Both the position numbers and the translations under genes were made by a program. The notes under the pieces are model-generated. The model made no database searches and was not told the DNA's origin. It was given only the letters and a program-made list of their open reading frames with translations. Positions 9,312-18,731 of a stretch of 64,000 nt of DNA are shown in pieces. Origin of the DNA: an uncultured Schlesneria sp. (GTDB lineage: Bacteria > Planctomycetota > Planctomycetia > Planctomycetales > Planctomycetaceae); contig CAILLA010000146.1 of assembly GCA_903834925.1 (NCBI GenBank), positions 1 through 64,000 on the forward strand, read 5' to 3'. Each line of letters starts with the position of its first letter. Positions within the stretch are counted from its first letter, which is position 1.

Positions 9312-9346
9312 GAACTGAGACCCTAAAACGTCCTTAGGGTAAGTTC
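9312..9346. terminator. hairpin after rpiB
   Basis: GAACT...ACCCTAA, seven-base loop, TTAGGGT...AGTTC form a two-part stem starting 12 bp after the rpiB stop. There is no T-tract, so it may be a Rho-independent terminator variant or simply a 3'-protective hairpin. Confidence 0.45.
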
Positions 9347-9439
9347 AGCAGTTGCTCGCTTCGACTCGGCGACTACCATGCATCCGATAGCAATTGAACA
9401 GAAGTCAAAACTGAAACCGCGAACGGAGTCGTAATCCCA

Positions 9440-9859
9440 ATGAGTCTCGACCAACTCAAGTACTCGAAAACCCACGAATGGGTTTCCATTGAAGGCAATA
9501 TCGCAACCATCGGCATTACAGATTTTGCCGTCCATTTATTAACCGACTTGGTGTTTGCCGAACTTCCACCGCTCGGAAAAACCCTCGTTCAGGGTCAAGC
9601 TTTTGGAGAGGTGGAAAGCGTCAAAGCGGTCAGTGATCTGTATGCTCCGGTCAGCGGTGAGGTCATTGCAAGAAACGACCGGCTGACGGAACGTCGCGGA
9701 CCTGATGGAAAGACGATCCCCGCAGAGTTAGAGCTGCTCACAACCAGTCCCTTCACCGATGGATGGATGATCAAAACCCAGGTTTCAAACCCTGGTGAAC
9801 TGGTAAACTTGCTCGATCTGTCTCAGTATGCGGCTCATTGTGAAGCGACGGATCACTGA
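9440..9859 (+). CDS. gcvH: glycine cleavage system H protein
   Basis: 139 aa. The lipoyl-carrying shuttle of the glycine cleavage complex. The lipoyl-lysine motif EVESVKAVSDLYAPVSGEV is around residue 63, preceded by SKTHEWVSIEG at the N-terminus, which is the usual layout. A GGAG lies about 11 bases upstream of the ATG. gcvPA follows after 82 bp, making a two-gene H-PA unit. gcvT and gcvPB are not in the window. No glycine riboswitch-like structure is evident upstream. Confidence 0.95.
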   Translation: MSLDQLKYSKTHEWVSIEGNIATIGITDFAVHLLTDLVFAELPPLGKTLVQGQAFGEVESVKAVSDLYAPVSGEVIARNDRLTERRGPDGKTIPAELELLTTSPFTDGWMIKTQVSNPGELVNLLDLSQYAAHCEATDH

Positions 9860-9876
9860 TATTCTCGATAGAATAT
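9859..9876. repeat. small hairpin between gcvH and gcvPA
   Basis: ATATTCT, four-base loop CGAT, AGAATAT: a perfect but AU-rich 7-bp stem overlapping the gcvH stop. It may tune processing between the two genes; no T-run follows. Confidence 0.4.
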
Positions 9877-9941
9877 TGCAAGGTGAGAATGAGAATCAGT
9901 CGGCTGGAATCAGCCCCTCGTTCTGAAAAAAGGATTCTCAA

Positions 9942-11303
9942 GTGGCTTATTTGTTTTGTACGCCGGATGAGCAGCAACAGATGCTTAATCGCATCGGTGT
10001 AGATTCCCTGCAAACTCTGCTCGACCAGATTCCCGCCGAACTTCAACTTCAACGCCCGTTGGATCTTCCGGTCGCACTGACAGAACTTGAGCTTGAACAA
10101 CACTTGCAGAAATTGGCGTTAAACAACATCGGCGCATCAGCACGCGCCTGCTTTATGGGAGGTGGTGCCTACGACCACTACATCCCCAGTGTTGTTGACG
10201 AAGTGACATCACGAGGCGAGTTTTATACCGCATACACCCCCTATCAGGCGGAAGCGAGCCAGGGAACGCTTCAGGCGTTTTTTGAATTCCAGTCGATGAT
10301 CGCAGAGTTGACGGGTCTTGATGTCGCCAATTCCAGTCTTTACGAGGGTGGAAGCGGGGTCGCAGAAGCGGCTTTGATGGCTATGCGTTGTACGGACCGA
10401 GTTAATCAGGTTGTCTGTCTTGGTTCGACAAATCCTGAATATGTGGCAACGCTGAAAACGTATCTGACGAACAAGACGACGAAACTTGAGGTTGTTCCTG
10501 CGCCAACAGGTGTTTGCAATGTTGCAGCATTAGAGAACATTGTTACCGACCAGACGGCCTGCATCATCGTCCAACAGCCGAACTTTTTCGGCTGCCTTGA
10601 GGATATCGAAGCCATCGGCAAAATTGCCCGTCAGGCTGGTGCATTGCTGGTCGTCAGCTTTGATCCACTGAGCTTGGGGATTCTCAAACGTCCTGGCGAT
10701 TTTGGTGCAGATATCGCCGTTGCTGAAGGCCAGTCACTTGGCACGCCTCTGCAATTCGGTGGCCCCTACCTGGGCCTTCTCGCCTGCCGTCAGCAATACG
10801 TCCGCAAAATGCCAGGAAGGCTGATTGGTAAGACCGTTGATCGAAACGGCAAACGTTGCTTTTTTCTGAATTTGCAAGCGCGTGAACAACATATTCGCCG
10901 CGCTGGTGCCATGAGTAACATCTGCACGAACCAGGGTTTGATGGCGCTGCGCGCAACGGTCTATTTATCGCTGCTCGGACCGCAGGGGCTGAAAGAAGTC
11001 GCCGAATTGAGCTGCCGTAAAGCTCACTATGCCGCTGATCGACTGAAGCTGATTGACGGCTGCGAGTTGTCGTTTGCACAGCCCTTCTTCAAAGAATTCG
11101 TATTAAAGTATCACCACGGTGCAGATGTCGCAATCCGCCGGGCTGCGGCAGCCAATATTGATATCGGCCCCGCCCTCAATCATTTGCCGGGGCTGGATTG
11201 GCTCACGAAGGAAGACCGGGATCAAAGCGTCTTGATCGCGGTAACGGAATCGCGAACAAAAGACGAAGTCGATCGTCTGGTCACTGCATTGGCCGCAGGC
11301 TGA
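9942..11303 (+). CDS. gcvPA: glycine dehydrogenase (decarboxylating) subunit 1
   Basis: 453 aa, starting at a GTG with AAAAAAGGA seven bases upstream. This is the N-terminal (alpha) half of the split P-protein that decarboxylates glycine with PLP. Landmarks: MGGGAYDHYIPSVVDEV near residue 68, TAYTPYQAEASQGTLQAFFEFQ split across 95-120, ANSSLYEGG near 130, and SNICTNQGLMALRATVYL near 325. The PLP lysine lies on the beta subunit (gcvPB), which must be elsewhere. It ends 9 bp from the convergent ALDH gene. Confidence 0.95.
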   Translation: MAYLFCTPDEQQQMLNRIGVDSLQTLLDQIPAELQLQRPLDLPVALTELELEQHLQKLALNNIGASARACFMGGGAYDHYIPSVVDEVTSRGEFYTAYTPYQAEASQGTLQAFFEFQSMIAELTGLDVANSSLYEGGSGVAEAALMAMRCTDRVNQVVCLGSTNPEYVATLKTYLTNKTTKLEVVPAPTGVCNVAALENIVTDQTACIIVQQPNFFGCLEDIEAIGKIARQAGALLVVSFDPLSLGILKRPGDFGADIAVAEGQSLGTPLQFGGPYLGLLACRQQYVRKMPGRLIGKTVDRNGKRCFFLNLQAREQHIRRAGAMSNICTNQGLMALRATVYLSLLGPQGLKEVAELSCRKAHYAADRLKLIDGCELSFAQPFFKEFVLKYHHGADVAIRRAAAANIDIGPALNHLPGLDWLTKEDRDQSVLIAVTESRTKDEVDRLVTALAAG

Positions 11304-11312
11304 TGCTGGTTG

Positions 11313-12884
11313 TTACAAATCGAAGCGAATCCCTTGCGCAAGGAGCAATTCTTTCGAATAGTTGATCGTATTTGTGGTTCGCCGCATGTAGGCCTTCCAA
11401 CTGTCCGAACCTGATTCTCGACCGCCACCGGTGGATTTCTCACCTCCGAAAGCACCACCAATTTCCGCGCCGCTGGGACCAACATTCACGTTGACTATTC
11501 CGCAATCCGATCCCGCCGCAGAGCAGAACCGTTCGGCCTCGCTCATGTCGCTGGTCATAATTGAGGATGCCAGTCCTTGAGGAACGTCGTTCTGCATCGC
11601 GATCGCTTCTTCGAATGATCTGTAGCTTTTTACGTAGAGAATCGGCGCAAACGTTTCATCTTTCACGACGCTCTGCTGAGTCGTTCCTGACAAGTTTGAC
11701 GTTTCAGATTTGGCACTGGAAAAATCGACAATCGCCGGCTGGACATAGACGCCTCCATTGGGCACACCTTGAGTTAAACGCTGGCCACCATGAACAGTTG
11801 CGCCTTCGGCGACGGCTCGCTCCAGTGCTACATCCATCGCATTCCAGGCCGCTTCGTCGATGAGCGGACCGACCAACGTTTTCGATTCGGTGGGATTTCC
11901 GATCGGAAGCCGTTTGTAGATTGGGATCAGTCTGTCGATGACCTGTTTCACCAAACTCTCATGAACGATCAATCGTCGTAGAGTCGTGCATCGTTGTCCG
12001 CATGTACCGACGGCCGAGAATACGATCGCTTGAATCGTCAATTCAATATCTGCAGACGGCGTGACAATCATGGCGTTATTGCCACCCAGCTCCAGTAGTG
12101 ATCGTCCTAGTCGCGAAGCGACCCGCTGAGCGACAGCGCGACCCATCCCAGTTGACCCTGTTGCTGATACGAGCGGTACGGAAGGGGACTCTGACAAGCT
12201 CTCACCAAGGTCTCTCCCTCCGATGATCAGAGACGATACAGCCTTGGGGATGTCTGGCATGTCGCGTAACACAGAGGCGACAACCGCTTGGCAGGCCAAT
12301 GCACACAACGGTGTTTTTTCGGATGGCTTCCAAATGATGGGGTCACCACAAACCCAGGCCAGTGCCGCATTCCAGGCCCAAACCGCCATGGGAAAGTTAA
12401 ACGCAGTGATGACCCCTACAATCCCCAACGGATGCCACTGTTCGGCCAGCCGATGGAACGGCCTCTCGCTGGCAATGGTCAAACCGTGAAGCTGACGACT
12501 GAGTCCCACCGCAAAATCACAGATGTCGATGACTTCTTGAACTTCGCCCAACGCTTCCTGGGTAATCTTGCCCGCTTCCCATGAGATGACTGCCGCAAGG
12601 TCGGTCTTCAAATCGCGGAATCGATTTCCAACACGTCTGACAAATTCGCCTCGAAGTGGCGCAGGCATAATTCGCCAGCGGATAAAGGCTGCGCTCGCTG
12701 CAGAGATGACTTTAGGAACATCGCTTGCCGAGGCAGACACCATTGTCGCCAGCTGTGATCCGTCAATTGGCGAGCGGCTGTGCAATCTCCCACCGGAACC
12801 TGAATGCTCGTTTTCGCCGATCCAAACGCCAGACAGTTCTTTCGCCAGACCGAGTCGGGCTAAGATCGTTGCAATTGAGTCCAT
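11313..12884 (-). CDS. aldehyde dehydrogenase, ALDH7 (antiquitin) type
   Basis: 523 aa from the ATG at 12884, which has GGAG upstream; the longer ORF to 12998 starts inside a repeat and is rejected. NAD-dependent oxidation of an aldehyde. In the ALDH7 family the usual substrate is alpha-aminoadipic semialdehyde in lysine breakdown. Key features: SWEAGKI, VITAFNFPMAVWAWN, ELGGNNAMIV (catalytic Glu), GTCGQRCTTLRR (catalytic Cys), and the ALDH7-typical C-terminal segment GGAFGGEKSTGGGRESGSD followed by WKAYMRR. There is no neighbouring lysine-catabolism gene. Substrate assignment is by family only. Confidence 0.9.
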   Translation of the reverse strand: MDSIATILARLGLAKELSGVWIGENEHSGSGGRLHSRSPIDGSQLATMVSASASDVPKVISAASAAFIRWRIMPAPLRGEFVRRVGNRFRDLKTDLAAVISWEAGKITQEALGEVQEVIDICDFAVGLSRQLHGLTIASERPFHRLAEQWHPLGIVGVITAFNFPMAVWAWNAALAWVCGDPIIWKPSEKTPLCALACQAVVASVLRDMPDIPKAVSSLIIGGRDLGESLSESPSVPLVSATGSTGMGRAVAQRVASRLGRSLLELGGNNAMIVTPSADIELTIQAIVFSAVGTCGQRCTTLRRLIVHESLVKQVIDRLIPIYKRLPIGNPTESKTLVGPLIDEAAWNAMDVALERAVAEGATVHGGQRLTQGVPNGGVYVQPAIVDFSSAKSETSNLSGTTQQSVVKDETFAPILYVKSYRSFEEAIAMQNDVPQGLASSIMTSDMSEAERFCSAAGSDCGIVNVNVGPSGAEIGGAFGGEKSTGGGRESGSDSWKAYMRRTTNTINYSKELLLAQGIRFDL

Positions 12885-12897
12885 TCTATTTCGCTCC

Positions 12898-12964
12898 GAG
12901 GTTGTCAATCTTTGTAAATTGAATATGGCGGGCCACAACCGGTAGCTGCGGCTTCCAGCCGCAG
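12898..12964. repeat. composite repeat: conserved tail plus REP hairpin
   Basis: 12946-12964 is a perfect 8-bp stem (CTGCGGCT, loop TCC, AGCCGCAG). Adjacent 12898-12940, read on the minus strand, is nearly identical to 55624-55665, ending in TGACAACCTC. In both places a REP hairpin is followed by this same tail, whose ends GGTTGT and ACAACC are themselves inverted. It lies immediately upstream of the ALDH start, so it forms that gene's 5' region. Confidence 0.7.
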
Positions 12965-13037
12965 AAGTAAAATATGTGCGGAGTCCGGAAGCCTCCACTA
13001 CAAAATCTGACTGCTTCTCAATAAATCAAAACGCCAG

Positions 13038-13066
13038 AACCCCTGTCGCATCACACGGCAGGGGTT
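13038..13066 (-). terminator. Rho-independent-like terminator after glutathione peroxidase
   Basis: AACCCCTG, 13-base loop, CAGGGGTT: an 8-bp GC-rich perfect stem about 70 bp past the GPx stop. On the plus strand it runs into TTTT; on the minus strand the T-run is weaker. It separates GPx from the ALDH gene. Confidence 0.55.
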
Positions 13067-13134
13067 TTGACATCTCTTGTTTGGAACTCAAGCACGAGCA
13101 CGAATTTCCAAAGTCCCATCGTTGCCGCGCGAAA

Positions 13135-13698
13135 TCACTTGGCTGCCTTGGCCAGTTCGGCTTCGACCACTTTGACCACTTCAGGAGCATCTGGCTTTGT
13201 TCCAGTCGGGAATCGAGCGACAACCTCGCCGTTTCGTCCGATGACAAACTTTTCAAAGTTCCATTTGATCGGACCGTCTTTAGCGGTCAACTGCTTATAG
13301 ATTGGAGCGGCTTTTTCGCCGTTGACGTCAATCTTGGCAAAGAGATCAAACGAAACGTCATACTTCGACTTACAGAATTTAACGATTTCTTCTTCGTTGC
13401 CTGGCTCCTGACCGCCGAATTGATTGCATGGAAAACCGACGACGTCAAGACCTTTTTCGTGATACGTGTCCTGCAAAGCCTCAAGCTGCTTGTACTGCGG
13501 AGTCGCACCGCACTGGCTGGCAACGTTCACCACCAGCAACACTTTTCCTTTGTACTTTTCGGCAAGATTCACTTCTTTACCATCAATCGCCTTCATCTTG
13601 TGATCGAGCACTTTGGAACTCTTTTCTTCAGCAGTCACCGTTACAAACGACATGGCGACAACGGCACCAGTAAACAAGGCAGCAGCGAGCATTCTCAT
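13135..13698 (-). CDS. glutathione peroxidase family (thioredoxin-fold peroxidase), exported
   Basis: 187 aa from the ATG at 13698, with GGAG ten bases upstream. An N-terminal signal peptide (MRMLAAALFTGAVVAMSFV...TAEE) implies export. The GPx fold is clear: VNVASQCGATPQYKQL with the peroxidatic Cys (not Sec) near residue 68, FPCNQFGGQEPG near 102 with catalytic Gln and second Cys, and IKWNFEKFVI near 150 with Trp and Asn of the tetrad. It detoxifies hydroperoxides, most likely thioredoxin-dependent as in other Cys-type bacterial GPx. The long antisense ORF across it is a shadow. Confidence 0.93.
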   Translation of the reverse strand: MRMLAAALFTGAVVAMSFVTVTAEEKSSKVLDHKMKAIDGKEVNLAEKYKGKVLLVVNVASQCGATPQYKQLEALQDTYHEKGLDVVGFPCNQFGGQEPGNEEEIVKFCKSKYDVSFDLFAKIDVNGEKAAPIYKQLTAKDGPIKWNFEKFVIGRNGEVVARFPTGTKPDAPEVVKVVEAELAKAAK

Positions 13699-13831
13699 TG
13701 AAGAAACTCCAGGCGGGACGGATGACGCGAACGAGCCGACGGCCTCCACTGGCCGCACAATCGATAAACTCGTTACGCACAACACTACCTGTAGTGTAGC
13801 CGTCATACCCGGGATGACCAGCGATCAGGCA

Positions 13832-14107
13832 TCAAGCAGATTCTTCCTGTCGTGGAATCACAGCGAGTCGGGGTCGTTCTGCGGGTTCTGTCATCCAGGG
13901 AGAAATCCGAGCTTCCAATAACTCGATTCGATTTCGCAGTTGTTCGCACTGCGACAACCACTTTTCCTGACCGACCGCAAATAAACGATGGAGTCGTGAT
14001 TCCTGTTCAAGATGAGCCACCAGGTTCTGCTTGATTCTTCTGATGGCTTGGTCGATCAGGCGTATCTTCGAAAACGAGGGGTCTTGGGATTCGGTCGGAA
14101 CGAACAT
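13832..14107 (-). CDS. small helical hypothetical protein
   Basis: 91 aa, not recognised. It is predominantly charged and helical with heptad-like spacing (IRLIDQAIRRIKQNLVAHLE and WLSQCEQLRNRIELLEARI), so a short coiled coil is likely. It sits between rfbD and GPx on the same strand, with room for its own promoter. No signal peptide or metal motif. Coding status rests only on composition and reading-frame fit. Confidence 0.5.
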   Translation of the reverse strand: MFVPTESQDPSFSKIRLIDQAIRRIKQNLVAHLEQESRLHRLFAVGQEKWLSQCEQLRNRIELLEARISPWMTEPAERPRLAVIPRQEESA

Positions 14108-14312
14108 CGGCTAACGCTCCCGGTTGGTTGATTCAGTGGGTGAGTAGATTTCAAGATGCCCACTGCCATCGACGCTAACGGGTGCGGAGCTTGAATTGCT
14201 TAGGCAAGATCTGCTGAACAAGAAGACTTTGCGCGGCTCATTCCGAACATTCCGTTCAGTCCGGCGAACTGATTCAAGCAATAAGCCTCAAGGAAATTAA
14301 AAGAAATCCCCA

Positions 14313-15179
14313 TCATGCCGAAGTCATTTGATGGCGTTCGGTCAAGTATCGTTCCAATGCCTCCTGCCAGGAAGGCATTTTCCATCCAAGAACGCGTTCT
14401 AACTTGGAACAATCCAGTACGCTATAGCTTGGCCGACGTGCTCGTGCTCCGTATTCGGCTGTCGTAATTGGAATGACCGTCGGACTAAGGCCAGCCATCC
14501 TCATGATTTCTGAGGCAAATTCGTACCAGGAACAGCTACCAGAATTCGTTGCGTGATAAAGACCATATTCCTCTGTTTTGACGAGATCAAGAATGGCTGA
14601 TGCAAGGTTCGCGGTGGAGGTTGGCGTACATCGTTGGTCTCCAACGACCTTTAATTCAGGCCGTTCACGACCCAGTCGGAGCATCGTCTCGACAAAGTTT
14701 CCTTTTCCGTGCATCGCATTTCGACCGTAAAGGCCGCACGTTCTCACCACGAAATGTCGTGGACAGTGAGCGCGCACCAGCTGCTCTCCCGAATATTTGC
14801 TGGACGCATAGGTGCTGATCGGCAGCGGTTCGTCCTCTTCAGTCCAGGGGGTATTGCCCGTCCGACCGTCGTAGACATAATCCGTCCCGACATGGATCAG
14901 TTTCAAGTCGTGTTCCCGACAATAGTCTGCAAGCAATCCTGGTCCTCGGCGATTGGTCAACATCGCTGCATCGCGCTCGGATTCGGCCTTGTCGACAAAA
15001 TTGTAAGCAGCACAGTTAATGACGGCATTCGGACGCTCTCGGTCGAGTGTACTCGCGACACTTGCTGCGTCTGAAATATCGATCTCGTTATGTCCTAGAG
15101 GAATCGCTTGCGCTCCCAACCGAGCAACAAGATCGCTACCGAGTTGTCCCCTCGCGCCGATGACTGCCACTCGCAACAT
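14313..15179 (-). CDS. rfbD: dTDP-4-dehydrorhamnose reductase (RmlD family)
   Basis: 288 aa from the ATG at 15179, with AGGAG nine bases upstream; a TTG at 15188 abuts that site and is rejected. Extended SDR that reduces dTDP-4-keto-rhamnose to dTDP-L-rhamnose for surface polysaccharide. Features: Rossmann VIGARGQLGSDL, VINCAAYNFVDKAE near 58, VGTDYVYDG near 98, STYASSKYSGEQ (YxxxK) near 125, and ATNSGSCSWYEFA near 220. The other rml genes are not adjacent, so it may serve another sugar-nucleotide reductase role; the family is certain. Confidence 0.9.
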   Translation of the reverse strand: MLRVAVIGARGQLGSDLVARLGAQAIPLGHNEIDISDAASVASTLDRERPNAVINCAAYNFVDKAESERDAAMLTNRRGPGLLADYCREHDLKLIHVGTDYVYDGRTGNTPWTEEDEPLPISTYASSKYSGEQLVRAHCPRHFVVRTCGLYGRNAMHGKGNFVETMLRLGRERPELKVVGDQRCTPTSTANLASAILDLVKTEEYGLYHATNSGSCSWYEFASEIMRMAGLSPTVIPITTAEYGARARRPSYSVLDCSKLERVLGWKMPSWQEALERYLTERHQMTSA

Positions 15180-15293
15180 GCTGTTCAACTCCTGTCAAAA
15201 ACAACGTAAGAAATCGGATGTCATGAAAAACAAGACAGAAAAAGAACGCAAAATACAGGCCGAAATTTCGTCTTGAACACGATCTTATAAGGT

Positions 15294-16373
<1,080 letters not shown>

Positions 16374-17135
16374 TTATCGCGACAGCCATCCGCCGTCAAT
16401 CGCGACGGTACTTCCATGCATATAGTTCGAAGCATCTGAAGCAAGAAACACACAAAGTCCCGCAAGTTCATCCGGTTGCCCCCACCGACCGACAGGAATC
16501 CGATCCAGGATTTGTGGTCCCCGTACCGGATCATCTTGAAGAACGTGTGATAACGAGGTTTCAAAATAGCCAGGACAGATGCAGTTAACGTTAATTCCTT
16601 GCCGACTCCAGGAATTTGCCAAAGACTTGGTCAGTCCCGCCAAACCATGTTTGGCAGCCGCGTAAGCGGGAATATTGAGGCCACCCTCAAACGTCATCAC
16701 CGAACCGATGTTGATAATCTTGCCTCGCCCCCGAACTAACATGTGCTGAGCGGCTTGCTGAGACAGGTCGAACGACGCATGAAGATGCACCTCAAACAAT
16801 TGATGCCATTCGGAAAGGGGATATTCTTCCGGCGGATGGCGATGTGAAATTCCGGCATTGTTGACGAGAATATCAAGTTGCCCTGTCTGCTCAATAATTC
16901 GATCGACCAACCCTGCTCGGTCTGACGGTTGGCCAAGGTCAGCCGAAAAGCCCCAGAACTTACGACCCGTCACGCGAACCAGTCGTTCAAGCTCGGACCA
17001 GTCACCAGAGCGACTGACACCAACAACATCCGCACCCGCTTCCGCAAGCCCTACGGACATTGCCTGACCGAGCCCCCGGCTGGCTCCGGTCACCAAAGCG
17101 ATGCGACCATCAAGTTTAAATAAATCGAGGATCAT
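16374..17135 (-). CDS. short-chain dehydrogenase/reductase (KduD/FabG-like)
   Basis: 253 aa from the ATG at 17135; a 19-residue upstream extension has no homologous look. Classical NAD(P)-dependent SDR: TGASRGLGQAM cofactor loop, ILVNNAGIS, catalytic Ser in NIGSVMTF, Tyr/Lys in PAYAAAKHG, and C-terminal STVAIDGGWLSR. The overall pattern (FKLDGRIALVTGASRGLG, NVNCICPGYFETSL) is closest to 2-deoxy-D-gluconate 3-dehydrogenase/gluconate 5-dehydrogenase types, but SDR substrates cannot be read safely. It precedes hemB on the same strand with a 51-bp gap and may share its transcript. Confidence 0.88.
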   Translation of the reverse strand: MILDLFKLDGRIALVTGASRGLGQAMSVGLAEAGADVVGVSRSGDWSELERLVRVTGRKFWGFSADLGQPSDRAGLVDRIIEQTGQLDILVNNAGISHRHPPEEYPLSEWHQLFEVHLHASFDLSQQAAQHMLVRGRGKIINIGSVMTFEGGLNIPAYAAAKHGLAGLTKSLANSWSRQGINVNCICPGYFETSLSHVLQDDPVRGPQILDRIPVGRWGQPDELAGLCVFLASDASNYMHGSTVAIDGGWLSR

Positions 17136-17488
17136 TTTCGTGCTGTGACCTTGCTGTAAAACTTCAGGGAAACACGGACGACATTCCTTCATCGCCCTGT
17201 TTTGCCGTTAGCCGCTTCTTCCGAATGATTTGCAATACCGACAATCGTTAACTTTAACAATTCTTCCGTTTGCTTCGCTTCAAGCGAATTCCATGCATTC
17301 GTTGCGGTCCGCAGGATAAGCACGCTGCGCAGGTTTGCCCAGTCAGCCCGAAGATTCGGCTGGTTTAGCCGATCAGAGGCATGACAGGCCCGTTCTCAGC
17401 CGATGTCACCCGTGTAGTTTTCATCTTCATCTCGCAACGGTACATTGTTATGGCAATTTGGAACTGGGGTCGGAAGAGGGAATCTCGA
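17136..17488. other. divergent intergenic region, SDR / DUF1501
   Basis: 353 bp. It contains a 15-bp palindrome TTCGCTT-C-AAGCGAA at 17274-17288, about midway. No supported ORF. The palindrome could be an operator for either gene, but there is only one copy. Confidence 0.45.
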
Positions 17489-18640
17489 ATGTTAGCGGCC
17501 GAAAATGTCACCGATGCAGACGGTGTTTCGCGTCGTGACTTCCTGCGCGCAGGGGGGCTGACTGTGGTCGGATTGTCCGGAGCCGCTCGCGCCGCGTCAT
17601 TGATGGCGAATTCAAATCGCCGGGCAATATTGATTCTGATGACCGGCGGCGTCAGCCAACTGGAAACTTTTGACCCAAAGCCCGATGCTCCCGCATCAAT
17701 TCGAGGCCCGTTTAAATCGATCGAAACCGCTGTGCCAGGCGTGCGGTTTGGAGAATCGCTTCCAGGATTGGCGTTGCGATCCAACCGTTTTGCGGTCATT
17801 CGCTCGATGAACCATTCCTACGCTCCTATCCACGAGACCGGAATGCAGTTACTTCAGACGGGGCGGCTGTCGGTTAATGGAATCAAGTTTCCGAACTGGG
17901 GCAGTCTGGTCGCAAGTAACGTTGTCACAAAGAACGGCATTTCCCCCAACATCATTCTTCCGCAACCACTTGCTGAAACCGGTGTCGCCACTTACCGAGG
18001 CCAGCAGGCAGGAATCCTGGGAAGTGAGTGGGAACCGCAGCTTGTGACGAAAGACGTTGCGGACGAGCCTGAGTCGATCCGAAGAATGTATGGCGACACC
18101 GAATTCGGTCGATTGCTGCTGAAGGCAAGACAGCTTGCGGAACACGGAACACGCTGTGTCACCGTGAATTTATTCGATTCGCTGAAAGATCGGATCACAT
18201 GGGATTGCCATGGCGACAAGAGTTGCGGTCCGGCGACACTATTTGATTATCAGGCAAAACTTTGCCCGGAATTCGATCAAGCGATGTCAGGCCTGCTAGA
18301 CGACCTATCGCAGCGCGGAATGCTGGATGACACTCTCGTCGTCGCAACAAGCGAATTCGGTCGAACTCCTCAAGTCAACGAAAATATGGGGCGAGATCAC
18401 TGGCCTCTTTGCTGGTCCGCGATTGTTGCCGGTGGAAAAGTCTCCGGTGGAAAGGTGATCGGCTCCAGCGATTACGCCGCTGCGGAACCTCTGGAACGAC
18501 CGATCGAACCTGGCGAACTGACGGCAACGCTACTCAACTGGTGCGGAATCGACGGTGCGTCTCAATCGTTTACTTACGAAAAAGAAGCGATTTCGCTAGT
18601 TCCTCACGCCCCGGTTACCGAACTATGGGAAACGGCTTAA
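17489..18640 (+). CDS. DUF1501 family protein with Tat signal
   Basis: 383 aa from the ATG at 17489 (GAGGGA seven bases upstream); an in-frame ATG at 17450 would add 13 residues. A twin-arginine leader, SRRDFLRAGGL, starts near residue 14, so the protein is exported folded. DUF1501 is an alkaline-phosphatase/sulfatase-like superfamily member very abundant in planctomycetes. Segments ILMTGGVSQLETFDPK, MNHSYAPIHETGMQ, VVATSEFGRTP and GRDHWPLCWSAIVAGG are typical. It is usually the partner of a DUF1549/DUF1553 protein, but that partner is not adjacent; the window's only one is 41 kb away. Function in the phylum is unproven. Confidence 0.9.
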   Translation: MLAAENVTDADGVSRRDFLRAGGLTVVGLSGAARAASLMANSNRRAILILMTGGVSQLETFDPKPDAPASIRGPFKSIETAVPGVRFGESLPGLALRSNRFAVIRSMNHSYAPIHETGMQLLQTGRLSVNGIKFPNWGSLVASNVVTKNGISPNIILPQPLAETGVATYRGQQAGILGSEWEPQLVTKDVADEPESIRRMYGDTEFGRLLLKARQLAEHGTRCVTVNLFDSLKDRITWDCHGDKSCGPATLFDYQAKLCPEFDQAMSGLLDDLSQRGMLDDTLVVATSEFGRTPQVNENMGRDHWPLCWSAIVAGGKVSGGKVIGSSDYAAAEPLERPIEPGELTATLLNWCGIDGASQSFTYEKEAISLVPHAPVTELWETA

Positions 18641-18731
18641 GGCTTTTTCGAAGCGATATTGATCGCCTGAATCACCGTATCGGAGTCTTTTCCGATGCGA
18701 CTTACTGAATCCCATGCCGGCCATAAACCGG

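Noticed and set aside
9346-9439. Glycine riboswitch before gcvH
   Set aside because: The spacer is under 100 bp and lacks the conserved aptamer core; only a hairpin after rpiB is present.
12976-13701. 241-aa plus-strand ORF
   Set aside because: Shadow of the glutathione peroxidase gene, which has signature motifs on the other strand.
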